A stretch of 64,000 bases of DNA, from positions 141,501-205,500 of the forward strand of contig CACDGO010000002.1 in NCBI GenBank assembly GCA_902552345.1, read 5' to 3'. The DNA is from an uncultured Pelagibacteraceae bacterium (GTDB taxonomy: Bacteria > Pseudomonadota > Alphaproteobacteria > Pelagibacterales > Pelagibacteraceae). A program made the translations under genes and the position numbers. Below are positions 19,870 through 29,000 of this stretch, in pieces. Each line of letters starts with the position of its first letter. Positions within the stretch are counted from its first letter, which is position 1. The notes under the pieces were generated by a model that was not told the origin of the DNA, ran no database searches, and saw only the letters and a program-made list of their open reading frames with translations.

Positions 19870-20868
19870 CTAAAGTTGCTTTTTTTTCATTAAATACTCA
19901 GCAATTTGAATGGTATTTAAAGCCGCTCCTTTTAATAAGTTGTCAGAAACTACCCACAAATTTATTGCTTTAGCATTAGAATTGTCCTTTCTAATTCTTG
20001 AAATATAAGTTGTATAATCACCCTCTGCTTCTAAAGGAGTTATATAACCACCATCTTTACGATCATCTATAATTTTACAACCAGGTGTTTTTTCTAAAAT
20101 TCTTATGATATTTGTTAAATCATAAGAATTATCAAACTCTATATTGATTGACTCAGAATGTCCTGTTTTAACAGGAACTCTTACACAGGTAGCTGAAACA
20201 TTAATGTTTGAGTCTAAAATTTTTTTTGTTTCATTTGTCATTTTTAATTCTTCTTTTGTATATCCATCTTTATCAAATTCATCTATATGCGGAATTAAAT
20301 TAAAAGCGATTTGTTTTGAGAAATTTTTCGGTTCTATTTTTTTTCCTTTTAATACATTTTCAGTTTGCTCAGATAGTTCATCCATAGACGCCTTACCAGC
20401 ACCAGAAACTGCTTGATAAGTAGAGACAATTACTCTTCTAATTTTAAATTTATCATGTAAAGGCTTTAAGGCTAAAACCATTTGAATTGTAGAACAATTT
20501 GGATTTGAAATAATATTTTTATGATTTTTTAATGCCTCAGGATTTACCTCAGGCACTACTAGTGGAACATCTTTTTGCATTCTAAAGTAACTTGAGTTAT
20601 CAATTACGATTGTTTTTTTGGCGGCGATATGCGCCCACTTTTCTGAAATTTTACCACCAGCTGCAAAAAAAGTAATATTTGCTTTAGAAAAGTTATAATC
20701 TTCTAAATTTTCGATTTCAATTTCTTTATCTCTAAATTTAATTTTTTTTCCTGCGCTTTTTGGTGAAGCTACTAAAAAAAGTTCTTTAAAAGGTAAATTC
20801 GATTTTTCTAAAATTTCAATTGTTTTTCTTCCAACATTACCCGAGGCACCTATAATTGCAAAATTCAT
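19870..20868 (-). CDS. asd: Aspartate-semialdehyde dehydrogenase
   Basis: Reduces aspartyl phosphate to aspartate semialdehyde, the branch to lysine, diaminopimelate, threonine and methionine. The protein has 332 aa. It has an NADP-binding GASGNVGRKTIEIL, the catalytic Cys in SNPNCSTIQMV, and the substrate region QAVSGAGKASMDEL. The His/Arg region is ATCVRVPVKTGHSE. It is placed between leuB (11-base gap) and sdhC (8-base gap), so probably co-transcribed with both. Confidence 0.96.
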   Translation of the reverse strand: MNFAIIGASGNVGRKTIEILEKSNLPFKELFLVASPKSAGKKIKFRDKEIEIENLEDYNFSKANITFFAAGGKISEKWAHIAAKKTIVIDNSSYFRMQKDVPLVVPEVNPEALKNHKNIISNPNCSTIQMVLALKPLHDKFKIRRVIVSTYQAVSGAGKASMDELSEQTENVLKGKKIEPKNFSKQIAFNLIPHIDEFDKDGYTKEELKMTNETKKILDSNINVSATCVRVPVKTGHSESINIEFDNSYDLTNIIRILEKTPGCKIIDDRKDGGYITPLEAEGDYTTYISRIRKDNSNAKAINLWVVSDNLLKGAALNTIQIAEYLMKKKQL

Positions 20869-20879
20869 AATAACTTACT

Positions 20880-21986
20880 TTATTTCAATTTTGCAATAAT
20901 TGCATCACCCATATCCGATGTTGTAACCTCTTTCATATTCTTAGACATGATATCTTTTGTTCTCAATCCATCATCCAGAACATTTTGTACTGCTTTGTCT
21001 AATTGATTTGCCTCTTTATCCATGTCTAATGAGTATCTCAGTGCCATGGACAAGCTTAAAATAGTAGCTATTGGATTGGCAATATTTTTACCTGCAATGT
21101 CAGGAGCAGATCCATGAACTGGCTCGTACATTGAGCGAGTTTTGCCATTTTTATCTTTAGCTCCAAGAGATGCTGATGGTAATAACCCAAGAGATCCGGT
21201 AAGCATTGCAGCTTCGTCTGAAAGAATATCTCCAAATAAGTTGTCAGTAACAATTACATCAAATTGTTTTGGATTTCTTAGTAACTGCATTGCACAATTG
21301 TCAGCAAGCATATGTTCTAATTCTAATTTCTTGTACTCTTTGTCCTTTAATAATTGGACTTCTTCTCTCCAGAGAATACCTGCCTCCATTACATTTGATT
21401 TATCACATGAGGTAACTTTATTATTTCTTTTCTTTGCAAGATCAAAAGCCACTCTTGCAACTCTTTGAATTTCACTTGTCGTATAAGTATGTGTGTTAAT
21501 ACCTTTTCTCTCATTATTTTCAATTGGTTCAATTCCTCTGGGTTCTCCAAAATATATACCTCCGGTCAATTCACGAACAATCATAATATCTAGCCCAGAT
21601 ATTATCTCAGCTTTTAGCGAAGAAGCCTCCACAAGTTGTTTAAAGCAAATAGCAGGACGCAAATTTGCAAAAAGTTTAAGTTCTTTTCTTAATTTTAAAA
21701 GAGCTCTTTCAGGACGTTTTGAAAATTCAAGATTATCATACTTTGGTCCACCTACTGCTCCTAGGATTACAGCTTCACTTTCTAGAGCTTTATAAAAAAC
21801 CTCGTCAGTAATTGGCGTCTTATGTTTATCATAAGATGCCCCTCCAACTAACCCCTCTTCAATTTTAAAATCTAAAGATTTATTTTTATTGAACCATTCT
21901 ATAATTTTCTTAACTTCTCTTACTACTTCTGGACCAATACCATCTCCAGCTAAAAGTAAAAGTTTTCTATCTTTTACTTTAATCAT
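20880..21986 (-). CDS. leuB: 3-isopropylmalate dehydrogenase
   Basis: Third leucine-biosynthesis step, oxidative decarboxylation of 3-isopropylmalate. The protein has 368 aa. The N-terminal [13 protein letters not shown], the substrate arginines in [21 protein letters not shown], the [14 protein letters not shown] loop that marks LeuB rather than isocitrate dehydrogenase, [16 protein letters not shown] for the metal aspartates, and [18 protein letters not shown] are all seen. It overlaps the end of leuD by 8 bases. Confidence 0.97.
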   Translation of the reverse strand: MIKVKDRKLLLLAGDGIGPEVVREVKKIIEWFNKNKSLDFKIEEGLVGGASYDKHKTPITDEVFYKALESEAVILGAVGGPKYDNLEFSKRPERALLKLRKELKLFANLRPAICFKQLVEASSLKAEIISGLDIMIVRELTGGIYFGEPRGIEPIENNERKGINTHTYTTSEIQRVARVAFDLAKKRNNKVTSCDKSNVMEAGILWREEVQLLKDKEYKKLELEHMLADNCAMQLLRNPKQFDVIVTDNLFGDILSDEAAMLTGSLGLLPSASLGAKDKNGKTRSMYEPVHGSAPDIAGKNIANPIATILSLSMALRYSLDMDKEANQLDKAVQNVLDDGLRTKDIMSKNMKEVTTSDMGDAIIAKLK

Positions 21987-22587
21987 TTTTTAAAAGCCAA
22001 GGCCTGCTTTCTGTAACTTTCTTTTCAAAACTGTCGATTAGATTTATTTTTTCCATTGACAAAGCTATATCATCTAAGCCTTCCATCAAGCATTTCTTTT
22101 TAAAAGCATCAACTTCAAATTTTTGAACTTTATTTCCAAATGTGATGACTTGATTTTCTAAATTTATCTCTATCTCTTCTTTTCGTTTAGAGTATTCAGA
22201 TAACTCTAAGATTATTTCTTCACTTACTTTTATAGGTAGGATACCGTTTTTAAAGCAATTATTGTAAAATATGTCAGCGAAACTTGAGCTTATAACGCAA
22301 CTTATTCCAAAATCTAATAATGCCCATGGCGCATGCTCTCTTGAAGAACCACAACCAAAATTTTTGCCCGCTATCAAAATTTTTGATTTTTTATAAGGCT
22401 CTGTGTTTAAAACAAAATTTTCTATTTCTTTACCTTTCTCATTGAATCTCATTTCATAAAATAATCCTTCACCAAGACCTGTTCTTTTGATGGTTTTTAA
22501 AAATTGTTTCGGTACTATCATATCTGTATCGATATTTTGTAACGGAAGATAAGCAGGAATTGATTTAACTTTATTAAATTTTTCCAT
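21979..22587 (-). CDS. leuD: 3-isopropylmalate dehydratase small subunit
   Basis: Swivelling domain of isopropylmalate isomerase, 202 aa. It has the conserved [17 protein letters not shown] opening, [18 protein letters not shown], and [17 protein letters not shown]. It shares one base with the end of leuC and overlaps leuB by 8 bases, so the three leu genes form a translationally coupled unit. Confidence 0.97.
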   Translation of the reverse strand: MEKFNKVKSIPAYLPLQNIDTDMIVPKQFLKTIKRTGLGEGLFYEMRFNEKGKEIENFVLNTEPYKKSKILIAGKNFGCGSSREHAPWALLDFGISCVISSSFADIFYNNCFKNGILPIKVSEEIILELSEYSKRKEEIEINLENQVITFGNKVQKFEVDAFKKKCLMEGLDDIALSMEKINLIDSFEKKVTESRPWLLKND

Positions 22588-23987
22588 TATTGAATTTCTC
22601 TAACATCTGAAAGATGGCCCTTCAAGGCTGCAGCCACAGCCATTCCTGGACTAACTAAATGAGTTCTACCACCCCTGCCTTGTCTGCCCTCAAAGTTTCT
22701 ATTGGAAGTAGATGCACATCTCTCTTTTGGTTTTAATTGATCAGGGTTCATTCCTAAACACATTGAGCAACCAGGTTCTCTCCATTCAAAACCTGCACTT
22801 TTGAAAATCTTGTCTATTCCTTCCTTTTCAGCTTGTTCTTTGACTAATCCAGATCCAGGAACCACCATCGCACTGACATGATCCGCAATTTTTTTTCCTT
22901 TTAATAAATCAGCAGCAACTCTTAAGTCCTCTATTCTTCCATTAGTGCAGCTACCAATAAAAATTTTATCAATTTTAATATCAGAAATTTTGGTGTTGGG
23001 TTTTAATCCCATATAATCTAAAGATCTTTTAATAGCTAATTTTCTATCTTTGTTTTTTTCTTTTTCTGGATCTGGTACCAAACCATTAACCGGTGAAATA
23101 TCATGAGGAGAAGTTCCCCATGTGACTAGAGGTTCTATATCACTACCGTTAATATTAATTTCTTTATCAAATTTGCAATCTTTATCTGTGTACAAACTTT
23201 CCCAATATTTCATTGCTTTATTCCAGTTTTCACCTTTTGGAGACATTTTTTTTCCTTTTAAATATTCAAAAGTTTTAGCATCAGGAGCTATTAATCCTGC
23301 TCTAGCGCCAGCCTCAATGGTCATATTACAAACTGTCATTCTTTCTTCCATACTAAGACTTTTAATTACATCTCCAGCATACTCAATTACGTAACCAGTC
23401 CCTCCAGATGTACTTATTGTACCAATAATCTTAAGTATTACATCTTTAGCAGTGACGCCTTTAGGTAAATTTCCATTTATGTTAATTCTCATATTCTTTG
23501 ATTTTTTTTGCATTAAAGTTTGTGTTGCTAAAACATGCTCCACTTCAGAAGTTCCAATACCGAATGCTAGAGCACCAAAGGCTCCGTGAGTTGCTGTATG
23601 GCTATCTCCACAAACAATAACTGAACCTGGTTGTGTGAATCCTTGCTCTGGTCCGATAATATGAACTATTCCCTGTCTTTTATCATTCACATCAAAAAGT
23701 TGAACACCAAATTCTTTGCAATTTTGTCGAAGTGTTTCAATTTGTAACTTAGCCTGTTTATCGTCAATACCTTTTGATCTATCAGTTGTCGGAATATTAT
23801 GATCCGGGACAGCTAAAGTTAAATCTGGTCTTCTAACTTTCCTTTTTTGTAATCTTAATCCTTCAAACGCTTGAGGACTAGTAACTTCATGAACTAAGTG
23901 TCTATTCACGTAGATCAAAGAAGTACCATCTTCTTGCTCATGAACAAGATTTTTTTCCCAAAGTTTATCATATAAAGATTTTGGCAT
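22587..23987 (-). CDS. leuC: 3-isopropylmalate dehydratase large subunit
   Basis: Aconitase-family Fe-S enzyme, 466 aa. Cluster cysteines are in GSCTNGR and CSMCLGMN, with further family motifs [21 protein letters not shown] and [18 protein letters not shown]. It begins 5 bases after the rplS stop on the same strand, an unusual junction between translation genes and leucine biosynthesis. Confidence 0.97.
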   Translation of the reverse strand: MPKSLYDKLWEKNLVHEQEDGTSLIYVNRHLVHEVTSPQAFEGLRLQKRKVRRPDLTLAVPDHNIPTTDRSKGIDDKQAKLQIETLRQNCKEFGVQLFDVNDKRQGIVHIIGPEQGFTQPGSVIVCGDSHTATHGAFGALAFGIGTSEVEHVLATQTLMQKKSKNMRININGNLPKGVTAKDVILKIIGTISTSGGTGYVIEYAGDVIKSLSMEERMTVCNMTIEAGARAGLIAPDAKTFEYLKGKKMSPKGENWNKAMKYWESLYTDKDCKFDKEININGSDIEPLVTWGTSPHDISPVNGLVPDPEKEKNKDRKLAIKRSLDYMGLKPNTKISDIKIDKIFIGSCTNGRIEDLRVAADLLKGKKIADHVSAMVVPGSGLVKEQAEKEGIDKIFKSAGFEWREPGCSMCLGMNPDQLKPKERCASTSNRNFEGRQGRGGRTHLVSPGMAVAAALKGHLSDVREIQ

Positions 23988-23992
23988 TTAAT

Positions 23993-24502
23993 TTATTTTT
24001 TATCGCTCGTTAGTTTTTCGGCTTTAGACTTGGTTTCAGAAGACTCTTTCTGGTTTATATCTTTGTCTACTTTTGTTTGTAGTGTCTCATCGTTTTGAAT
24101 TATTTTCTCATCTGGTTTGACCGATATATCAACACCAATTTTCTTTTTAATTTTTTCAGCAATTCTTGCGGACTTTCCTTTTCTGTCTCTTAGATAATAA
24201 AGCTTAGCTCTTCTAACCTTTCCTGATCTTATTACTTTTATTGAATCAACATTTGGGCTGTAAAGAGCAAAAGTTCTCTCAACTCCTTCACCAAAAGAAA
24301 TTTTTCTTACTGTAAACGAAGAGTTAATATCTCTATTTTTTTTCGCTATACAGACCCCCTCAAAATATTGAATTCTTTCTCTTTTACCCTCAACGATTTT
24401 TACACCTATTTTAATTGTATCTCCTGGTGAAAAATCGGTGATTTTTTTGTTAGCAACTATTTTTTTTATCGCTGCTTTATTTATGTCTTCAATGTTCTTC
24501 AT
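23993..24502 (-). CDS. rplS: Ribosomal protein bL19 with long charged C-terminal tail
   Basis: Protein of the 30S-50S interface. Residues 1-120 are a complete bL19 ([52 protein letters not shown]). The protein is 169 aa, whereas bL19 is usually about 115-130. The extra 45 or so residues after KKKIGVD are Lys/Glu/Asp/Ser-rich and low in complexity. The start overlaps the end of trmD by 14 bases. The neighbouring rpsP also has a long charged tail. Confidence 0.96.
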   Translation of the reverse strand: MKNIEDINKAAIKKIVANKKITDFSPGDTIKIGVKIVEGKRERIQYFEGVCIAKKNRDINSSFTVRKISFGEGVERTFALYSPNVDSIKVIRSGKVRRAKLYYLRDRKGKSARIAEKIKKKIGVDISVKPDEKIIQNDETLQTKVDKDINQKESSETKSKAEKLTSDKK

Positions 24503-25190
24503 TTTTTTTCTCTAAATATTTTTTCCAAAGATCAGGTCTCTGGCGACGTGTTATAGCCTCAGATTGAGATAAACGCCACCCTTTTATTTTAGCATGATCT
24601 CCTGAAAATAAGACCTCTGGTGGGCTTTTGCCTTCCCATTTTCTTGGTTTCGTATACTGAGGATATTCTAAAAGGTTGTTTTCAAAACTTTCCTCTTTAA
24701 CAGAATCTTTGTTTCCAAGCACTCCAGGTAACAATCTAACTAAAGAGTCAACCACCACAAAAGAAGCTGGCTCACCTCCAGATAAGACAAAATCACCTAA
24801 ACTATATTCTTCAATGTTTCGTGTTTCTAAGAGTCTTTGATCAACGCCCTCGAAATGACCGCAGATAAGGTTTAAATTTTTTTCTTTACTTAGAGATCTA
24901 GCAACGTTTTGATCAAATTTTTTACCTCTTGGAGATAAGTAGATAATTTTTTCACCTTTATTTATATTCTCATCAAGCGCTGATGCTAATATATCAGGTC
25001 GTAGAAGCATTCCACTTCCTCCTCCAAAAGGAGTGTCGTCCACTGTACCGTGATTATCTTTTGAATAATCCCTTATATTCACTACTTTTAAATTCCAAAT
25101 TTTGTTTTCTTTGGCCTTTTTAAATATTCCAATATCTAAGGGACCAGGATACAAATCTGGATATAAAGTAAAAATTTTTACTTCTAACAT
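24489..25190 (-). CDS. trmD: tRNA (guanine-N1)-methyltransferase
   Basis: Methylates G37 of tRNAs, preventing frameshifts. The protein has 233 aa of the SPOUT family. The knot motifs [15 protein letters not shown] and [15 protein letters not shown] are intact, with [15 protein letters not shown] near the N-terminus and the C-terminal [11 protein letters not shown]. It is directly between rpsP (17-base gap) and rplS (14-base overlap). The usual rimM gene between rpsP and trmD is missing. Confidence 0.97.
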   Translation of the reverse strand: MLEVKIFTLYPDLYPGPLDIGIFKKAKENKIWNLKVVNIRDYSKDNHGTVDDTPFGGGSGMLLRPDILASALDENINKGEKIIYLSPRGKKFDQNVARSLSKEKNLNLICGHFEGVDQRLLETRNIEEYSLGDFVLSGGEPASFVVVDSLVRLLPGVLGNKDSVKEESFENNLLEYPQYTKPRKWEGKSPPEVLFSGDHAKIKGWRLSQSEAITRRQRPDLWKKYLEKKNEEH

Positions 25191-25207
25191 CTCTAGTTAC
25201 CTTTTGG

Positions 25208-25732
25208 TTAAGCCTTTTTCTCTTCTTTCTTCGGCTCTTCTATTTTAGCTTCTGCATTAGGTTGTTCCTTTTTAGGTTCCTCTTTCTTCGGCTCTTCTTT
25301 TTTAGCTTCTGCTTTAGGTTGTTCCTTTTTAGGTTCCTCTTTTTTTGCGTCGGCTTTTGGATCTGGCTTTTTACCGTCAGCTGCTGAGGCATCCTTCTTT
25401 GTTTCCTCTTTTTTGTCTCCTTCAGCTTTTTTTCTATCTTTTTTTGGAATTGCTTTTTGAGGATTGTTTCCAGGTTTGGGCATTGGCATTAACTGCACTT
25501 CTCCTAATAATCTAGAAACTCTCATCGTTGGCTGAGCTCCTTTGCTCATCCAATATTTTACTCTTTCTGCTTCTACTTTTATTCTCTCTTTTTTATCTTT
25601 CGGAAGTAACGGATTATAAGAGCCAATTTTTTCAATAAATTTTCCATCTCTTGGATATCTACTGTCAGCAATTACAATTTTATAAACGGGTCTTTTTCTT
25701 ACACCACCAATTGATAGTCTTATTCTTAACAT
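25208..25732 (-). CDS. rpsP: Ribosomal protein bS16 with repeat-built C-terminal extension
   Basis: Small-subunit assembly protein. Residues 1-85 are standard bS16 (MLRIRLSIGGVRKRPVYKIV, DGKFIEKIGSYNPL, YWMSKGAQPTMRVSRLL). The remaining 90 residues are Lys/Glu/Pro/Ala low complexity that ends in two copies of a 19-residue repeat (EEPKKEQPKAEAKKEEPKK type). At 174 aa it is nearly twice the usual length. The tail is encoded by a 57-bp tandem duplication (see repeat entry). It is 10 bases downstream of ffh. Confidence 0.95.
   Translation of the reverse strand: MLRIRLSIGGVRKRPVYKIVIADSRYPRDGKFIEKIGSYNPLLPKDKKERIKVEAERVKYWMSKGAQPTMRVSRLLGEVQLMPMPKPGNNPQKAIPKKDRKKAEGDKKEETKKDASAADGKKPDPKADAKKEEPKKEQPKAEAKKEEPKKEEPKKEQPNAEAKIEEPKKEEKKA
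25229..25342 (-). repeat. Two tandem 57-bp copies inside rpsP
   Basis: Comparing by hand, 25229-25285 and 25286-25342 differ at only two positions (A to T in both cases). The unit is a multiple of three, so it adds exactly 19 residues per copy to the bS16 tail. Such near-identity at the DNA level, in a Lys/Glu tail that could tolerate drift, points to a recent slippage or duplication event, or to conversion between copies. Confidence 0.9.
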
Positions 25733-25742
25733 TTTATACCTT

Positions 25743-27095
25743 TCATTTTAGTTGATTGAACATTTCATCTGGGATCATCCCAGATGGAATTTTTTTTCCT
25801 TGAGACATTTTTTTCATCATGTCTGACATCATTCTAAATTGTTTTAATAGTTTATTAATTTTTGAAACATCCACGCCTGCTCCTTTAGTAATTCTTTTAC
25901 GTCTTGATCCACTTATAATTTTTGGATTTTCTCTTTCATTTTTAGTCATCGATAAAATAATTGCTTCATTCTCCACTAGCATTTTTTCATCTATATTTGC
26001 TTGATCCATTTTTGCTTTCATTTTATTCACTCCTGGTAACATAGACATAACTCCTTCCATGCCTCCCATTTTTTTCATTTGCCTTAATTGGGAAAGATAT
26101 GAGTCCATTGTGAATATTCCTTTTTTTAATTCATCTTCTGTTTCTTTAATTTTTTCCTCACTTAAATCTTGTTGAGCTTTTTCTACTAAAGTTACTACAT
26201 CACCCATTCCCAAGATTCTGTTAGCTAATCGGTCAGGATGGAAAAGTTCTAGATCAGTAATTTTTTCTCCGACACCGATATACTTAATTGGTTTTCCCGT
26301 TACATGTTTCATGCTTAATGCGGCACCCCCTCGAGCATCCCCATCAACTCGTGTAAGAATAATTCCAGAAAGATTAACAGCAGTATCAAATTCTTTTGCT
26401 ACATTTACAGCTATTTGTCCTGTTAATGAGTCTGCTACTAAAATTGTTTCAGCTGGCTTTGTAATATCTTTTATTTGTTTTATCTCAGACATCATTGGCA
26501 AATCTATCTGAGTTCTACCTGCGGTATCAAATATGATAACATCTGAGCCATTAAGGTTAGCTGCATTAAGTGCTCTTTTAGTAATGTCTATCGGTTGTTG
26601 CTTTTCAACTATAGGCAAACACTGAATTCCATTTGCTTCGGCAAGTAACTTGAGTTGTTCTTGAGCTGCTGGTCTGTAAACATCTAAACTAACTACCATT
26701 ACTTTTTTTTTATAATTCTTCTCTATATTTTTTGCTAACTTTGCGGCAGAAGTTGTCTTACCTGAACCTTGTAATCCAACTAATAACAGGGAAATTGGTG
26801 GTACAGCTTTAAAGTTAAGTTCTTCATTTTTGGAACCTAAAATATTTACAAGTTCATCGTAAACTATTTTAACTATCATCTGACCTGCTGATGTTGATTT
26901 TATAATTTCTTTACCAATAGCTTTTGGTTTTACGTTGGCTATAAACTCTTTAGTGACAGCTAGAGCTACGTCAGCTTCTAATAAAGTTAATCTTATCTCT
27001 TTTAAGCCAGAGTCAACTTGCTCCTCAGTCAATGAGGGTGCGCTTTTAAGCTTAGAAAAAATACTTTCTAATTTATTTGTTAAATTTTCAAACAT
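25743..27095 (-). CDS. ffh: Signal recognition particle protein Ffh
   Basis: GTPase that brings nascent membrane proteins to FtsY. About 450 aa. I chose the ATG at 27095 (MFENLTNKL matches the start of other Ffh proteins) over the in-frame GTG at 27113. The G1 motif is GLQGSGKTTSAAKLA, then DVYRPAAQEQL, DTAGRTQ and LTRVDGDARGGAALS. The C-terminal methionine-rich M domain (QLRQMKKMGGMEGVMSMLPG, RRKRITKGAGVDV) binds SRP RNA. It is the first gene of the long minus-strand series and is preceded by a structured leader. Its partner ftsY is transcribed divergently, one gene away. Confidence 0.97.
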   Translation of the reverse strand: MFENLTNKLESIFSKLKSAPSLTEEQVDSGLKEIRLTLLEADVALAVTKEFIANVKPKAIGKEIIKSTSAGQMIVKIVYDELVNILGSKNEELNFKAVPPISLLLVGLQGSGKTTSAAKLAKNIEKNYKKKVMVVSLDVYRPAAQEQLKLLAEANGIQCLPIVEKQQPIDITKRALNAANLNGSDVIIFDTAGRTQIDLPMMSEIKQIKDITKPAETILVADSLTGQIAVNVAKEFDTAVNLSGIILTRVDGDARGGAALSMKHVTGKPIKYIGVGEKITDLELFHPDRLANRILGMGDVVTLVEKAQQDLSEEKIKETEDELKKGIFTMDSYLSQLRQMKKMGGMEGVMSMLPGVNKMKAKMDQANIDEKMLVENEAIILSMTKNERENPKIISGSRRKRITKGAGVDVSKINKLLKQFRMMSDMMKKMSQGKKIPSGMIPDEMFNQLK

Positions 27096-27113
27096 TTTTA
27101 AAACATCCAACAC

Positions 27114-27204
27114 CTATCGCACTAGTGGGCGAACCTTCGCTGACTAGTGTCGACACTCTTGTTTTCAAGAGCACCGCAAAAACATGTGTATTTGCGGAAA
27201 GTTT
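27114..27204 (-). ncRNA. Three-hairpin structured leader of ffh (candidate cis-regulatory RNA)
   Basis: Read on the minus strand, three perfect hairpins follow one another. H1 pairs CCGCAAA/TTTGCGG (27197-27191 with 27180-27174). H2 pairs CTCTTG/CAAGAG with an AAAA loop (27171-27166 with 27161-27156). H3 pairs CACTAGT/ACTAGTG (27149-27143 with 27126-27120), with an inner GCGAA/TTCGC stem. H2 extends by G-U, U-G, G-U on the minus strand, but those become mismatches on the plus strand, which favours a minus-strand RNA. H3 ends about 25 bases before the ffh ATG. From memory, an ffh-associated RNA motif was reported in Pelagibacter and is in Rfam; that needs checking. It does not show the SRP RNA GGAA loop and internal-loop signature. 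Confidence 0.7.
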
Positions 27205-27208
27205 GTGG

Positions 27209-27237
27209 AAACTACAATTTGGGGTTTTAAAAGTCAA
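27209..27237 (-). promoter_or_regulatory. Candidate sigma70-type promoter for ffh
   Basis: On the minus strand there is a TTGACT -35 (27237-27232), 17 bases, then TAGTTT (27214-27209) preceded by TTG. The -10 is a weak match. Its position is good, because the start site would fall just before the first hairpin of the leader. Confidence 0.45.
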
Positions 27238-27245
27238 TGAATAAT

Positions 27246-27251
27246 TATACT
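27246..27251 (+). promoter_or_regulatory. Candidate -10 box of dapF (TATACT)
   Basis: TATACT lies 8 bases before the dapF ATG, so transcription would begin within a base or two of the start codon and give a leaderless message. No recognisable -35 at 16-18 bases and no Shine-Dalgarno is seen. Confidence 0.4.
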
Positions 27252-27259
27252 AATCAATT

Positions 27260-28078
27260 ATGGCAACGATTAACGCATATAAAATGGATGGATTGGGTAA
27301 TGATTTCATTATTATCGATAGAAGATCAAGTCCTATCAATTTGACCAAAGATAAAATTATTGAGTTAGGAAAAAGAAGTAATATTGGTTTTGATCAAATA
27401 ATTTTTATCGAAAAAGAAAAAGAGAATTCTTTTCCAATAACGATTTTTAATTCTGATGGTGGAGAAGTAAGTGCATGTGGTAATGGTTCAAGATGTGTTG
27501 CCTATCTTTTGAGTAAAAATTTAAATGCTAACCAAATTAGATTAAAAACAAGTAATCGGGTTCTTAATGCTAAAATTGTTAATAATTTAATGGTAGAACT
27601 TGAAATGGGAAAACCTTTATTTGATTTTGAAGATATTCCATTATCAAAAATAGAAAATCCTGCTGACGTCTCGCTAGATATTGAAGGCAAAAAGTTTACT
27701 GGTGGATTTTGTCTAAATGTAGGAAACCCCCATATAGTTTTTTTTGTAGATGATTGTTTTAAATATGATTTGAAAGTAATAGGACCTTTAATTGAAAATC
27801 ATGAATTATTTCCTGAAAAAACTAATGTAACATTTGCTCAAATTTTAGATAAAAGAAATATTTTAGTAAATGTTTGGGAAAGAGGCGCTGGCCTTACTAA
27901 AGCATGTGGGACAGCAGCTTGCGCGACTGCTGTTGCTGGAAACAAAAATAAATTAGTTGAAAACAAAGTTGCTATTAAATTTAAAGAGGGAGTCTTAAAC
28001 ATATTTTTAGATGAAAAAAATAATATATTTATGACTGGGCCAGTGTCAGAAATAAAGAATATAAAAGTAGAAATATAA
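27260..28078 (+). CDS. dapF: Diaminopimelate epimerase
   Basis: Converts LL- to meso-diaminopimelate for lysine and peptidoglycan. The protein has 272 aa. The opening KMDGLGNDFIIID is the family signature, and the two catalytic cysteines are in SACGNGSRCVAYLL and TKACGTAACATA. NVGNPHIVFFVDD is also conserved. One base separates it from ftsY. In many alphaproteobacteria a MiaB-like gene sits between them; here there is none. Confidence 0.97.
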   Translation: MATINAYKMDGLGNDFIIIDRRSSPINLTKDKIIELGKRSNIGFDQIIFIEKEKENSFPITIFNSDGGEVSACGNGSRCVAYLLSKNLNANQIRLKTSNRVLNAKIVNNLMVELEMGKPLFDFEDIPLSKIENPADVSLDIEGKKFTGGFCLNVGNPHIVFFVDDCFKYDLKVIGPLIENHELFPEKTNVTFAQILDKRNILVNVWERGAGLTKACGTAACATAVAGNKNKLVENKVAIKFKEGVLNIFLDEKNNIFMTGPVSEIKNIKVEI

Positions 28079-28079
28079 A

Positions 28080-29000
28080 ATGGGAATTTTTGATAAGTTT
28101 AAATCAGGGCTTGGAAAAAGTTCATCAAGTCTTACAGACGGCTTTAAAAATATTTTTTCTAAAAAAAAGATAGATTCAACTATTCTTGAAGAATTTGAAG
28201 AATTAATCATTTCATCTGATGCTGGTGTTGATGTAGCTAAAGAACTAAGAAAAGATTTTGAGAGCTTAAAAGTTGATAAAAAATTAGACAATCACAATGA
28301 AATTTTAAAACTCTTAGCTGATAAGTTAGCAATAAATCTTCAAAAGTACGAGAAAGATTTAAGCCTAATGGGAAATGCTAAATCTGCCGTAATCGTTGTT
28401 TCTGGTGTGAACGGTGTTGGAAAAACAACTAGTATTGGCAAACTTGGAAAATATTTTAAAGACAATAATAGATCTGTTGTATTTGGAGCTGCAGATACTT
28501 TTAGAGCAGCAGCCATAGATCAACTACAAGTTTGGGCTGCAAAAGTAAAAGTAGATATAATCAAGTCAGAAATTAATAGCGACCCGGCTTCAGTTGCATT
28601 TAAAACTGCTGAATTTGCCAAAAAAAATCAAATCGATGTTGCCTTGATAGACACAGCAGGAAGACTGCAAAATAAAAGAAATCTAATGGAAGAATACAAA
28701 AAGATTATCAATGTGTTAAAAAAAATTGATGAGTCTTTTCCGAACGAAGTGATTCTAGTACTTGATGCAACCACTGGTCAAAATGCATTAAATCAAGTTG
28801 AAGAATTTAGTAAAATTCACAATCTTACAGGGCTTATTATTACTAAACTTGATAGCACTGCAAAAGGCGGTGTAGTTTTAGCTATTTGTAAAAAATATAA
28901 TTTACCTATAATCGCGGTAGGGATGGGAGAGAAAGAAAACGACTTACAACCCTTTAACGCTGAGTATTTTTCAAAGGCTTTATTAGGTATTGAATCCTAA
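28080..29000 (+). CDS. ftsY: SRP receptor GTPase FtsY
   Basis: Membrane-associated receptor for the signal recognition particle. The protein has 306 aa with only a very short N-terminal stretch before the N domain, as in most alphaproteobacteria. GTPase motifs are GVNGVGKTTSIGKLG, DTFRAAAIDQLQVWA, DTAGRLQNKRNLMEE, TKLDSTAKGGVVLAI and GMGEKENDLQPF. The start is ATG with no spacer worth naming after dapF. The last 18 bases overlap the 3' end of the convergent hydrolase gene. Confidence 0.97.
   Translation: MGIFDKFKSGLGKSSSSLTDGFKNIFSKKKIDSTILEEFEELIISSDAGVDVAKELRKDFESLKVDKKLDNHNEILKLLADKLAINLQKYEKDLSLMGNAKSAVIVVSGVNGVGKTTSIGKLGKYFKDNNRSVVFGAADTFRAAAIDQLQVWAAKVKVDIIKSEINSDPASVAFKTAEFAKKNQIDVALIDTAGRLQNKRNLMEEYKKIINVLKKIDESFPNEVILVLDATTGQNALNQVEEFSKIHNLTGLIITKLDSTAKGGVVLAICKKYNLPIIAVGMGEKENDLQPFNAEYFSKALLGIES

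Noticed and set aside
27114..27204. SRP (4.5S) RNA gene next to ffh
   Set aside because: The position is tempting, but the apical GGAA loop and the conserved internal-loop sequence of SRP RNA are not present on either strand; three separate hairpins fit a leader better.
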